The notes below the pieces were generated by a model, which worked only from the letters and a program-made list of their open reading frames with translations, was not told the DNA's origin and searched no databases. DNA of 64,000 bases from Pseudomonas sp. FP2335 (GTDB lineage Bacteria; Pseudomonadota; Gammaproteobacteria; Pseudomonadales; Pseudomonadaceae), in the NCBI RefSeq assembly GCF_030687535.1, contig NZ_CP117437.1, positions 2,501,501 to 2,565,500 on the forward strand, given 5' to 3'. Below are positions 15,721 through 24,343 of this stretch, in pieces (the first letter of the stretch is position 1; every line of letters begins with the position of its first letter). A program made the translations under genes and the position numbers.

Positions 15721-16419
15721 TCAATGGTTGAGATACACCGGGCTGTCCGTGGACAGCGACGCCTTCACCCCGTGGCTGGTGTCGCTGACCAGCACTTCTT
15801 CACGGCCTTCGGCCAGTGCTTGCAGCGTGAGGGCGACCACTTCCTGGGGCGTGCTTTTTGGGGCCTGCACGTCGGCGACCATGTCGGTGTCGATGTAGGC
15901 GGGGTGCACGCCGATGACCAGGGTGCCCTGTTCGCGCAATTCGCCGCGCAGTCCGTTGGTCAGGCCCCACTGGGCGGATTTTGAGGTGCTATAGCCCCCG
16001 GCGCCCGGTGGGCTCAGCCAGCTCAATACCGAGAGCACGTTGATCAGCGCGCCGCCGCCCTGGCGGGCCAGGATCGGTGCGAACCCCCGGCTCACGCGCA
16101 GGGTGCCGAAGGTGTTCACGTCAAAATGCTGTTGCAGGTTTTCGACGCTGTCGTCGGCCAGCAGCGAGCCGTACTTGAGAAAGCCCGCATTGTTGACCAC
16201 CACGCTCACATCGGTGCACTGCGCGGCAGCCCGTTGCACACTGGCGGCATCGGTGATGTCGAGGGCAATCGGCGTGCTGCCGGGGATGTCGACGCTGGCG
16301 GGATCACGCGCACCGGCGTAGACCTTGGCCGCACCCGCTGCCAGCAACGCGGTGACGAACGCTTTGCCCAGGCCACGATTGGCGCCGGTGACCAGTACCA
16401 CTTTTCCACGAATGTCCAT
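15721..16419 (-). CDS. Short-chain dehydrogenase/reductase (SDR)
   Basis: A 232-residue NAD(P)-dependent oxidoreductase starting at the ATG at 16419 (MDIRGKVVLVTGANRGLG). It has a TGxxxGxG cofactor motif at residues 11-18, NNAG near 80, catalytic Ser in the SVLSWLS segment, and YSTSK with the catalytic Tyr and Lys near 145-150. It is divergent from an HxlR-type regulator, an arrangement common for reductases induced by electrophiles or quinones. The substrate is unknown. The upstream extension of the frame to 16494 runs into the promoter gap. Confidence 0.9.
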   Translation of the reverse strand: MDIRGKVVLVTGANRGLGKAFVTALLAAGAAKVYAGARDPASVDIPGSTPIALDITDAASVQRAAAQCTDVSVVVNNAGFLKYGSLLADDSVENLQQHFDVNTFGTLRVSRGFAPILARQGGGALINVLSVLSWLSPPGAGGYSTSKSAQWGLTNGLRGELREQGTLVIGVHPAYIDTDMVADVQAPKSTPQEVVALTLQALAEGREEVLVSDTSHGVKASLSTDSPVYLNH

Positions 16420-16442
16420 GCTGAACTCCACGCTGCAAAATA

Positions 16443-16490
16443 GGTTTAATGATGAAACCGTTTTTATCCTGCGACTATCGGTCCTATAAT
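16443..16490. promoter_or_regulatory. Divergent promoter region of SDR and HxlR genes
   Basis: A small dyad GGTTT-N7-AAACC (16443-16459) lies between the two divergent genes, and a perfect TATAAT (16485-16490) precedes the HxlR gene by 35 bases. No good -35 hexamer is found at normal spacing, which would fit an activated promoter. The dyad may be the HxlR operator. Confidence 0.4.
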
Positions 16491-16525
16491 GCAACCATAT
16501 TTTTCAACTGGCTGGAGGCCTGACC

Positions 16526-16960
16526 ATGAAACGCAAATGCCTGGAAGGCGACTGCTGCCCGGTGGCCCGTGCCCTTGACGTGGTGGGCGACTGGTGGACG
16601 CTGCTGATCATCCGCGACGCGTTTGCCGGCGTGACGCGCTTCGGTGATTTCCAGAAACACCTGGGCGTAGCAAAAAATATCCTCGCCGCCCGGCTCAAGG
16701 AGATGGTTGAGCAGGGCCTGTTGCAGCTCAACGAAGTCGGCGCGCGCAACGAGTACCAACTCACCGACAAGGGGCGCGCGCTGATGCCGGTGCTGGTGAC
16801 GCTGGCGCAATGGGGTGAGGCCCACACTCAGCCGCAACTGCTCGGCACGCGGCTGCTGGATGCGCATTCGCTCAAGCCGCTGCGCAAGGTCGAGATCGTG
16901 TCTGAGGACGGCCGCGTGCTGGGTGTTGACGACGTCGTCACCCAAGCGCCTGCGCCGTAA
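16526..16960 (+). CDS. HxlR-family transcriptional regulator
   Basis: A 144-residue winged-helix regulator. The family core is clear: CPVARALDVVGDWWTLLIIRDAFAGVTRFGDFQKHLGVAKNILAARLKEMVEQGLL (residues 11-66). Cysteines at residues 5, 10 and 11 (CLEGDCC) are where redox- or quinone-sensing members carry a reactive cysteine, so a thiol switch is possible. It is divergent from the SDR gene, which it probably represses. The C-terminal tail beyond 110 is longer than the minimal family domain. Confidence 0.9.
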   Translation: MKRKCLEGDCCPVARALDVVGDWWTLLIIRDAFAGVTRFGDFQKHLGVAKNILAARLKEMVEQGLLQLNEVGARNEYQLTDKGRALMPVLVTLAQWGEAHTQPQLLGTRLLDAHSLKPLRKVEIVSEDGRVLGVDDVVTQAPAP

Positions 16961-17048
16961 CGCCCCGAGGGGCATTTTGTTCAATACCTGGCGCGTGCCG
17001 CCCTTTACCGTGACGTCATCCTCACCGTCACAGAAAAAGGGAATTGCA

Positions 17049-17636
17049 ATGAGCTTGATCATTTCCATGGCCGCCTTCGCCCTGGCCACCTCCATCACAC
17101 CGGGCCCGGTCAACGTGGTGGCCCTCAGCTCCGGTGCGCGCTTTGGCTTTGCCGCCAGCCAGAAGCATGTATTCGGCGCCGCCGCAGGGTTTACCTTGTT
17201 GCTGGTGTTGATCGGCCTGGGTTTGCACGAAGTGCTGGTGCGCTGGCCGTTGCTGACCCAGTTGATCCAGTGGGGCGGGGTGGTTTTCTTGCTGTGGATG
17301 GCTTGGAAACTGGCGTGCGACGATGGCCGCCTGCAAGCCGATAACGCCGCCACCGCGCCGTCGATGCTGTACGGCGCCATTATGCAATGGCTCAACCCCA
17401 AGGCCTGGCTGGCCTGCGTGGCAGGGATGGGGTTGTTTGTGGCGGATGGCGACGCCGCTCAAGTGTGGCTGTTTGCTGCGCTGTACCTGGTGATCTGCTA
17501 CCTGTCGGTGGCCTGCTGGGCGTATGCCGGGACCTTTTTGCGGCGCTACCTGGGCAACCCGCAGGGCGTGCGCGTGTTCAACCGTTCAATGGCCGCGTTG
17601 CTGGTGGCCAGTGTGGGTTATTTGCTGATGGCTTGA
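17049..17636 (+). CDS. LysE-family amino-acid exporter
   Basis: A 195-residue inner-membrane exporter of the LysE/RhtB superfamily from the ATG at 17049, after an AAAAAGGGAAT ribosome site. The family N-terminal motif is present (ITPGPVNVVALSSGARFGF), along with AAAGFTLLLVLIGLGL and QWLNPKAW near 120. About six hydrophobic segments are visible. It would export an amino acid or related metabolite. Its 3' end overlaps the convergent AraC-type gene by 59 bases. Confidence 0.88.
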   Translation: MSLIISMAAFALATSITPGPVNVVALSSGARFGFAASQKHVFGAAAGFTLLLVLIGLGLHEVLVRWPLLTQLIQWGGVVFLLWMAWKLACDDGRLQADNAATAPSMLYGAIMQWLNPKAWLACVAGMGLFVADGDAAQVWLFAALYLVICYLSVACWAYAGTFLRRYLGNPQGVRVFNRSMAALLVASVGYLLMA

Positions 17637-18462
17637 GCACATCGCGGTATTGCCCCGGCGTCGCCGCAAAATGCTGTTTGAACGCCCGCTGGAAATGCGC
17701 CTGGTCGGCGAAACCTGCGGCCAGGGCCACATCGGCGATCAGTTCGCCCTGACGCAGTTGCGTGCGGGCGAACTGGATACGTTGGTTGATCAGGAACGCA
17801 TGGGGCGTCAACCCGTAATACTGCTTGAACGCACGGATCAGATAGGACGGCGACAGTTCGGCGGCCAGGCAGATGTCTTCCAGTTTCAAGGCGCAGGTGC
17901 AGTGCGCGCGGATGTACTCGGCGGCGCGCTCCAGCTTGTGGTTGACCTCGCGCAACGGTGCGTCGGACGGGTTCAGGCGCTGCTGCACCTCAGTGAAGAA
18001 ACCCACCAGCGCGCTTTGCTTGTGCAGGTGCTCGGCCTGGGTATCCACCAGGACCCGGTACAGCTCCAACAGCCCAGCGTAGAGCGCTTCATCGCGCACG
18101 TAGGGGATGTCGAACGGCCGGTAGCCCTGGTCGGTGCTGAAGCCCAGTTGGTGCTGCAATTCGGTCAGCCAGGGCGTATCGATGTACAGCATCTGATAGG
18201 ACCAGGCCTCGTTACGGATCGGATTGCACGCGTGCACATCGCCAGGGTTCATCAGTACCACCGTACCGGCGCTGATCTCGAAGGTGTCCGTGCCGTAGTG
18301 GTAATAGCTGCGCCCGCTGGTGATCGCGCCGATGGAAAAATGCTCGTGAGCGTGCCGCGCGTAGGTGACCTTGCGCCCGTCGGCGATGGTGCGCGCTTCG
18401 ATAAACGCCAGCGCAGGGTCACGCCAGAAGTGCGGGGCGGTGGAAGGGGTCATGGCGGGCAT
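17578..18462 (-). CDS. AraC-family transcriptional regulator
   Basis: A 294-residue regulator (291 if started at ATG 18453). The N-terminal cupin-like sensing domain has HAHEHFSIGAITSG and GTVVLMNPGDVHACNP. The C-terminal double helix-turn-helix (about 185-285) has LEDICLAAELSPSYLIRAFKQYYGLTPHAFLINQRI and IADVALAAGFADQAHFQRAFKQHFAATPGQYR. This layout is common for AraC regulators beside LysE-type exporters, which suggests control of that neighbour by an amino-acid-like ligand. The two genes converge and share 59 coding bases, which is unusual, but both frames look intact. Confidence 0.92.
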   Translation of the reverse strand: MPAMTPSTAPHFWRDPALAFIEARTIADGRKVTYARHAHEHFSIGAITSGRSYYHYGTDTFEISAGTVVLMNPGDVHACNPIRNEAWSYQMLYIDTPWLTELQHQLGFSTDQGYRPFDIPYVRDEALYAGLLELYRVLVDTQAEHLHKQSALVGFFTEVQQRLNPSDAPLREVNHKLERAAEYIRAHCTCALKLEDICLAAELSPSYLIRAFKQYYGLTPHAFLINQRIQFARTQLRQGELIADVALAAGFADQAHFQRAFKQHFAATPGQYRDVLKPSANNPHWPPATRPLNG

Positions 18463-18692
18463 TCCCTGGCGAAGAACCGAATAGGCGGACCGGCAGCGTT
18501 ATACAAAATCGCGCAATGTTCAAGGCTTCAAGATTGCGCGAGTGTCATCCGGTGCAGGTCGTCGGCCCTGGGGTATTGGCTTCAGGTCAGAAGTCCCATT
18601 TGGTCGCCCGTTGCAGGCTGCGGGGCTCGCCATAGAAACCCGTGCCGAATCGCCGCCGTTGAGGCTGTCGTTCAGGTTGGGCACGGTCAAAT

Positions 18693-18779
18693 GTGGGAGC
18701 GGGCTTGCCCGCGATGGCGTCCTGTCAGTGCCGAATCTGTCGAATGACACACTGCAATCGCGGGCAAGCCCGCTCCCAC
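18693..18779. repeat. REPIN (paired REP palindromes)
   Basis: Two 23-base REP units face each other: 18693-18715 (starting GTGGGAGCGGGCTTGCC) and 18757-18779 (ending GGCAAGCCCGCTCCCAC). They are perfect inverted copies about 40 bases apart, a typical REPIN dispersed by a RAYT transposase in pseudomonads. It lies in the 350-base gap 18463-18812 after the npp operon; I see nothing else in the rest of that gap. Confidence 0.9.
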
Positions 18780-18812
18780 ACAAGCCAACTGCCAAAGGTT
18801 GAACCGTACGGG

Positions 18813-20414
18813 TCAGGCCGGTACGAGGAAGGCGGCTTCCAGCAACTGTCGGGTGTAGGGGTGTTGCGGGTCGGCGAAGATTGCCTTTGCATCGCCTTGC
18901 TCCACCACCTGGCCTTGTTTCACCACCATCAACTGATGACTCAATGCCTTCACCACCGCCAGATCATGGCTGATAAACAGGTAGGTCAGGTTGTACTTGG
19001 CCTGCAAGCTGCGCAGCAGTTCCACTACCTGGCGTTGCACCGTGCGGTCCAGCGCCGAGGTGGGTTCGTCCAGCAGGATCAACCGTGGCTTGAGCACCAG
19101 GGCGCGGGCGATAGCGATGCGTTGGCGCTGGCCGCCGGAGAACTCGTGGGGATAGCGATGCCGGGATTCCGGGTCCAGCCCGACCTCCTTGAGCGCCGCG
19201 ATAATCGCCGCTTCCTGCTCGGCCGGCGTGCCCATCTTGTGAATGCGCAGGCCCTCACCGACGATCTCGCTCACGCACATACGCGGGCTCAAGCTGCCGA
19301 ACGGGTCCTGGAACACCACCTGCATTTCCCGGCGTAGCGGGCGTACCTGCTGTTGGGTGAGTGAGTCCAGTTGCTGGCCTTCGAAGCGAATGCCGCCCTT
19401 GCTGGCGATCAGCCGGAGGATCGCCAGGCCAAGGGTGGATTTCCCCGAGCCGCTTTCGCCAACGATGCCCAGGGTTTGCCCTTGGGGCAGGCTGAAGTTG
19501 ATGCCATCCACCGCCTTGACGTAATCCACGGTGCTGCGCAGAAAGCCTTTCTTGATCGGGAACCACACCTTGAGGTCATTCACTTCCAGCAGGGGTGGGC
19601 CGACCACATTGGTGGCCGGTCCGCCACTTGGTTCAGCCGCCAGCAATTCCTGGGTGTAGGGATGCCGGGGCGACTGGAACAGCGTTTCGCACTCGGCCTG
19701 TTCAACGATGCAACCCTTTTGCATCACGCACACGCGGTGGGCAATCCGCCGTACCAGGTTGAGGTCGTGGCTGATCAGCAGCAAGGCCATGCCCAGGCGC
19801 GCCTGCAACTCCTTGAGCAATTCCAGGATTTTCAACTGCACCGTCACATCCAGCGCAGTGGTCGGTTCATCGGCGATCAACAGCTCCGGCTCGTTGGCCA
19901 GCGCCATGGCAATCATCACCCGCTGGCGCTGGCCGCCGGACAGCTCGTGGGGCAGGGCCTTGAGGCGCTTGTGCGGTTCGGGGATGCCGACCAGCTCGAG
20001 CAACTCCAGGGTGCGCTGGGTGGCGACCTTGCCTTGCAGGCCCTTGTGCAGGCCGAGCACTTCGTTGATCTGCTTCTCGATCGAGTGCAGCGGGTTCAAC
20101 GAGGTCATCGGCTCCTGGAAGATCATCGCGATGCGGTTGCCGCGAATATGCCGCAGGGATTTTTCCTTCAGGGTCAGCAGGTCTTGCCCCGCATACCCAA
20201 TGGTGCCAGACGGATGCCGCGCCAGCGGGTAGGGCAGCAAGCGCAGGATCGAGTGGGCGGTCACCGATTTGCCGGAGCCGCTTTCGCCGACCAGGGCCAG
20301 GGTTTCGCCGCGCTTGATGTCGAAGCTGACGTTGTTCACCACGCAGTGAGCGTGTTCGCCGGTGACGAACTCGACGCTGAGGTCGCGGATTTCGATCAGA
20401 TTGTCCTGATTCAT
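18813..20414 (-). CDS. nppD: Peptide/nucleoside-antibiotic ABC transporter, dual ATPase subunit
   Basis: A 533-residue protein with two fused ABC ATPase domains, like YejF. The start is the ATG at 20414 (MNQDNLIEIRDLSVEF). Domain 1 has Walker A GESGSGKS near residue 43, signature LSGGQRQR near 160 and Walker B LLIADEP. Domain 2 has Walker A GESGSGKS near 323, FSGGQRQR near 437 and LILLDEP. It powers the NppBC permeases. Last gene of the five-gene operon, one base after nppC. The same order, next to mltD-gloB-rnhA-dnaQ, matches the P. aeruginosa nppA1A2BCD locus as I recall it. Symbol confidence rests on that synteny. Confidence 0.85.
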   Translation of the reverse strand: MNQDNLIEIRDLSVEFVTGEHAHCVVNNVSFDIKRGETLALVGESGSGKSVTAHSILRLLPYPLARHPSGTIGYAGQDLLTLKEKSLRHIRGNRIAMIFQEPMTSLNPLHSIEKQINEVLGLHKGLQGKVATQRTLELLELVGIPEPHKRLKALPHELSGGQRQRVMIAMALANEPELLIADEPTTALDVTVQLKILELLKELQARLGMALLLISHDLNLVRRIAHRVCVMQKGCIVEQAECETLFQSPRHPYTQELLAAEPSGGPATNVVGPPLLEVNDLKVWFPIKKGFLRSTVDYVKAVDGINFSLPQGQTLGIVGESGSGKSTLGLAILRLIASKGGIRFEGQQLDSLTQQQVRPLRREMQVVFQDPFGSLSPRMCVSEIVGEGLRIHKMGTPAEQEAAIIAALKEVGLDPESRHRYPHEFSGGQRQRIAIARALVLKPRLILLDEPTSALDRTVQRQVVELLRSLQAKYNLTYLFISHDLAVVKALSHQLMVVKQGQVVEQGDAKAIFADPQHPYTRQLLEAAFLVPA

Positions 20415-20415
20415 C

Positions 20416-21435
20416 TCATTTCCTCGGGTCGAAGGCATCGCGAGCGGACTCGCCGATAAACACCAGCAAACTCAACATAATCGCCAGCACGGCGAACGCA
20501 CTCATGCCCAGCCACGGCGCTTGCAGGTTGGATTTGCCCTGGGCGACCAGTTCGCCCAGGGACGGCGAACCGGCCGGCAAGCCGAAGCCGAGAAAGTCCA
20601 GCGCAGTCAGGGTGCCGATGGCGCCGGTGAGGATGAACGGCATGAAGGTCATGGTCGAGACCATTGCGTTGGGCAGGATATGGCGGAACATGATCGCGCC
20701 GTTCTGCATGCCCAGCGCCCTGGCTGCCCGCACGTATTCAAGGTTGCGCCCGCGCAGGAACTCGGCACGTACCACGTCCACCAGGCTCATCCAGGAGAAC
20801 AGCAGCATGATCCCCAGCAGCCACCAGAAGTTGGGCTGCACAAAACTGGCGAGAATGATCAGCAGGTACAGCACCGGCAGCCCCGACCAGATCTCCAGGA
20901 AACGCTGCCCGGCCAGGTCGACCCAGCCACCGTAAAAGCCCTGCAAGGCCCCGGCGATCACGCCGATGATCGAGCTGAGGATGGTCAGCGTCAGGGCGAA
21001 CAGCACCGACACGCGGAAGCCGTAGATCACCCGCGCCAGCACATCGCGGCCCTGGTCATCGGTGCCCAGCAGGTTGACGCTGGATGGCGGCGCCGGCGCG
21101 GGCACTTTCAGGTCGTAGTTGATGCTCTGGTAGCTGAACGGGATCGGCGCCCACAAGGTCCAGGCGTCCTTGGCCTTGAGCAGCTCCCGGATGTACGGGC
21201 TCTTGTAGTTGGCTTCCAGGGGGAACTCGCCACCAAAGGTCGTCTCCGGGTAGCGCTTGAGCGCGGGGAAGTACCAGCCGCCGTCGAAGTGCACCGCCAG
21301 CGGCTTGTCGTTGGCGATCAGTTCCGCGCCCAGGCTCAGTACGAACAGGATCAGGAACAGCCACAGCGACCACCAGCCACGCTTGTTGGCCTTGAATCGT
21401 TCGAACCGGCGGCGATTGAGGGGGGATAGGTTCAT
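20416..21435 (-). CDS. nppC: ABC transporter permease (YejE-like)
   Basis: A 339-residue inner-membrane permease of the DppC/OppC type. About six membrane segments are visible, with an N-terminal cytosolic part ending in WWSLWLFLILFVLSLGAELI. There is a long periplasmic loop (WYFPALKRYPETTFGGEFPLEAN), characteristic of YejE-type proteins that import microcin C-like compounds. The EAA loop (RAARALGMQNGAIMFRHILPNAM) that docks the ATPase is at about 230-252. One base separates it from both neighbours, so it is in a tight operon. Confidence 0.88.
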   Translation of the reverse strand: MNLSPLNRRRFERFKANKRGWWSLWLFLILFVLSLGAELIANDKPLAVHFDGGWYFPALKRYPETTFGGEFPLEANYKSPYIRELLKAKDAWTLWAPIPFSYQSINYDLKVPAPAPPSSVNLLGTDDQGRDVLARVIYGFRVSVLFALTLTILSSIIGVIAGALQGFYGGWVDLAGQRFLEIWSGLPVLYLLIILASFVQPNFWWLLGIMLLFSWMSLVDVVRAEFLRGRNLEYVRAARALGMQNGAIMFRHILPNAMVSTMTFMPFILTGAIGTLTALDFLGFGLPAGSPSLGELVAQGKSNLQAPWLGMSAFAVLAIMLSLLVFIGESARDAFDPRK

Positions 21436-21436
21436 C

Positions 21437-22510
21437 TCAATGCTCCCGGCTGGAGAAGTCGATACGCGGATCGACCAGGGTGTAGGTGAGGTCGCCGATC
21501 AGTTTCACGATCAAGCCCAGCAGGGTGAAGATGAACAGCGTGCCGAACACCACCGGGTAGTCGCGGTTGATCGCGGCTTCAAAGCTCATCAGGCCGAGGC
21601 CGTCGAGGGAAAAGATCACTTCCACCAGCAGCGAGCCGGTGAAGAAGATGCCGATGAACGCCGAAGGGAAACCGGCGATCACCAGCAGCATCGCGTTGCG
21701 GAACACGTGGCCGTAGAGCACGCGGTGGTTGGTCAGGCCCTTGGCCTTGGCGGTGACCACGTACTGCTTGTTGATCTCGTCGAGAAAACTGTTTTTGGTC
21801 AGCAGGGTCATGGTCGCGAAGTTGCCGATCACCAGTGCAGTGATCGGCAGGGCCAGGTGCCAGAAATAATCGAGGATCTTGCCGCCCCAGCTCAACTCGT
21901 CGAAGTTGTTGGAGGTCAGCCCGCGCAACGGGAACCAGTCGAAATAACTGCCACCGGCAAACACCACGATCAACAGGATCGCAAACAGGAACGCCGGGAT
22001 CGCATAGCCGACGATGATCGCCGAGCTGGTCCACACATCGAAGTGGCTGCCGTGGCGCGTGGCCTTGGCGATCCCCAGGGGGATCGACACCAGGTACATG
22101 ATCAGCGTGCTCCACAGCCCGAGGGAAATGGACACCGGCATCTTTTCCTTGATCAGGTCGATGACTTTGGCGTCACGGAAGAAACTGTCGCCGAAATCCA
22201 GGCGCGCGTAATTCTTGACCATGATCCACAAACGTTCCGGCGCCGATTTGTCGAAGCCGTACATCTTTTCGATTTCCTTGATCAGCGCCGGGTCCAGGCC
22301 CTGGGCGCCGCGGTAGCTGGAACCGGCCACGGCGACTTCGGCACCGCCACCGGCGATGCGGCTGGTGGCGCCGTCAAAGCCTTCGAGCTTGGCGATCATT
22401 TGCTCCACCGGGCCCCCGGGGGCGGCCTGGATGATGACAAAGTTGATCAGCAGGATGCCGAACAGCGTGGGGATGATCAGCAACAGGCGGCGAAAGATAT
22501 AGGCCAACAT
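21437..22510 (-). CDS. nppB: ABC transporter permease (YejB-like)
   Basis: A 357-residue DppB-type inner-membrane permease. It begins [37 protein letters not shown], the standard N-terminus of this family, and has about six membrane segments. The EAA-like docking loop is [23 protein letters not shown] (near 260). A periplasmic insertion after the first membrane segment (about 40-110) is typical of YejB. The stop of the upstream binding-protein gene is immediately adjacent, with no gap, so translation is coupled. It pairs with nppC. Confidence 0.88.
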   Translation of the reverse strand: MLAYIFRRLLLIIPTLFGILLINFVIIQAAPGGPVEQMIAKLEGFDGATSRIAGGGAEVAVAGSSYRGAQGLDPALIKEIEKMYGFDKSAPERLWIMVKNYARLDFGDSFFRDAKVIDLIKEKMPVSISLGLWSTLIMYLVSIPLGIAKATRHGSHFDVWTSSAIIVGYAIPAFLFAILLIVVFAGGSYFDWFPLRGLTSNNFDELSWGGKILDYFWHLALPITALVIGNFATMTLLTKNSFLDEINKQYVVTAKAKGLTNHRVLYGHVFRNAMLLVIAGFPSAFIGIFFTGSLLVEVIFSLDGLGLMSFEAAINRDYPVVFGTLFIFTLLGLIVKLIGDLTYTLVDPRIDFSSREH

Positions 22511-24343
22511 TTAATCGCCTCCGCTCGCCGGATCGGCGCTCGTCTGGGGGGGAACGGGCGGTTGCACATTCGGTTTGCTCCACCATGTGGAGATACCGAC
22601 GTCGTACAGCGGCGAAACCTTTGGATGACCGAGATTGTTCCAGTAGGCCACGCGGAAGGTCTTGATGTGCCAGTTGGGAATCACGTAGTAGCCAAATTGC
22701 AGCACGCGATCCAGGGACTTGGCGTGGGCGATCAGGCTGGTGCGGGTGTCGGAATCGATCAGTTGCTCCACCAACTGGTCGACGGCCGGATCTTTCAGGC
22801 CCATGTAATTGCGGCTGCCGGGCTTGTCGGCGCTGGTCGACTTCCAGAACTCGCGCTGCTCGTTACCTGGCGAGGAAGACTGCGGGAAACTGCCCACCAG
22901 CATGTCGAAGTCCCGCGAACGCAGGCGGGTGACGAATTGGGAGACGTCGACCCGGCGGATCACCAGGTCTATGCCCAAGTCCGCCAGGTTGCGCTTGAAC
23001 GGCAGCAGGATGCGTTCGAATTCGGTCTGGGCCAGCAAGAACTCGATGACCACGGGTTTGCCGTTGGTGTCGACCATCTTGTCGTCGACGATCTTCCAGC
23101 CGGCTTCCTGTAACAGTTGGTAAGCCTCGCGCTGCTGCGCACGGATCATGCCGCTGCCATCGGTCTTGGCCGGTTCGAAGGCCTCGGTGAAGACTTGCGG
23201 CGGGATCTTGTCGCGCAGCGGTTCCAGGATCGCCAGCTCATCCGGGCCGGGCAGGCCGGTGGCGGCCATGTCGGAGTTTTCGAAGTAGCTGCGGGTGCGC
23301 GTATAGGCACCGTTGAACAGCTGCTTGTTGCTCCACTCGAAATCCAGCAACAGGCTGATGGCCTTGCGCACGCGCACGTCCTGGAACATTGGCTTGCGCA
23401 CGTTGAATACGAAGCCCTGCATGCCGGTGGGGTTGCCGTTGGGGATCTGTTCCTTGATCAGGCGTCCTTCGGTCACGGCCGGGACGTTATAGGCGTTCGC
23501 CCAGTTCTTGGCGCTGAACTCGGCCCAGTAGTCGAATTGCCCGGCCTTGAGCGCTTCCAGTGCGACGGTGGCGTCTCGGTAGTAGTCGGTGATGCGCTGG
23601 TCGAAGTTGTACAGGCCCTTGTTGATCGGCAGGTCCTTGCCCCAGTAGTCCTTGACCCGCTCGTAGCGTACGGAACGCCCGGCCTTGACCTCGGCCACCT
23701 TGTAAGGACCGCTGCCCAGCGGGAATTCGAGGTTGCCCTTGGTGAAGTCGCGGGTGGCCCACCAGTGTTTCGGCAATACCGGCAGTTGGCCGAGGATCAG
23801 CGGCAGTTCGCGGTTGTTGGTGCGCTTGAACTTGAACAGCACGCGCAGCGGGTCTTCGGCGACCACTTCGTCGACATCGGCGTAGTAGGTGCGATAGAGC
23901 GGGGTGCCGTCCTTGATCAGGGTCTGGAAGCTGAACACCACGTCATCGGCGCGCATCGGGTGGCCGTCGTGGAAACGCGCTTCGGGGCGCAGGTAGAAAC
24001 GCACCCAGCTGTTGTCCGGGGCCTTCTCGATCTTGCCGGCGACCAGGCCGTATTCGGTGAACGGTTCGTCAAGGCTTTGGGTGGCGAGGGTGTCGTAGAT
24101 CAGGCCGATGTTGTCGGCAGGCACGCCTTTGCTGATGAACGGGTTGAAGCTGTCAAAGCCGGCCAGGCTGGATTCCCGGAAGGTGCCGCCCTTGGGGGCG
24201 TCGGGGTTGACGTAGTCGGTGTGCTTGAAGTTTGCAGGGTATTTGGGCGGTTCGTTGTAGAGCGTCAACGCATGTTGCGGGGCGGCGTGGGCCGCGCTGC
24301 AGAGCAGCAGGCCGGCGAACAGTGCAGGTCGCAAAGACATCAT
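22511..24343 (-). CDS. nppA2: ABC transporter substrate-binding protein 2 (YejA-like)
   Basis: A periplasmic binding protein of about 610 residues, SBP_bac_5 family. The start is ATG at 24343 (MMSLRPALFAGLLLCSAAHA, signal peptide), which overlaps the upstream stop as ATGA. The frame continues upstream to 24640 only as a shadow of the previous gene. Family features include KGGTFRESSLAGFDSFNPF, FYLRPEARFHDGHPMRADDVVFSF and FPLGSGPYKV. It is similar in length to the previous gene, a tandem duplication with different specificity. Expected ligands are peptide-nucleotide compounds of the microcin C/pacidamycin/albomycin type or normal oligopeptides. Confidence 0.85.
   Translation of the reverse strand: MMSLRPALFAGLLLCSAAHAAPQHALTLYNEPPKYPANFKHTDYVNPDAPKGGTFRESSLAGFDSFNPFISKGVPADNIGLIYDTLATQSLDEPFTEYGLVAGKIEKAPDNSWVRFYLRPEARFHDGHPMRADDVVFSFQTLIKDGTPLYRTYYADVDEVVAEDPLRVLFKFKRTNNRELPLILGQLPVLPKHWWATRDFTKGNLEFPLGSGPYKVAEVKAGRSVRYERVKDYWGKDLPINKGLYNFDQRITDYYRDATVALEALKAGQFDYWAEFSAKNWANAYNVPAVTEGRLIKEQIPNGNPTGMQGFVFNVRKPMFQDVRVRKAISLLLDFEWSNKQLFNGAYTRTRSYFENSDMAATGLPGPDELAILEPLRDKIPPQVFTEAFEPAKTDGSGMIRAQQREAYQLLQEAGWKIVDDKMVDTNGKPVVIEFLLAQTEFERILLPFKRNLADLGIDLVIRRVDVSQFVTRLRSRDFDMLVGSFPQSSSPGNEQREFWKSTSADKPGSRNYMGLKDPAVDQLVEQLIDSDTRTSLIAHAKSLDRVLQFGYYVIPNWHIKTFRVAYWNNLGHPKVSPLYDVGISTWWSKPNVQPPVPPQTSADPASGGD

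Noticed and set aside
21257..23113. 618-residue open frame on the plus strand opposite the npp permease genes
   Set aside because: Composition is Gln/His/Val/Asp-rich without domain features; the minus-strand permeases are unmistakable.
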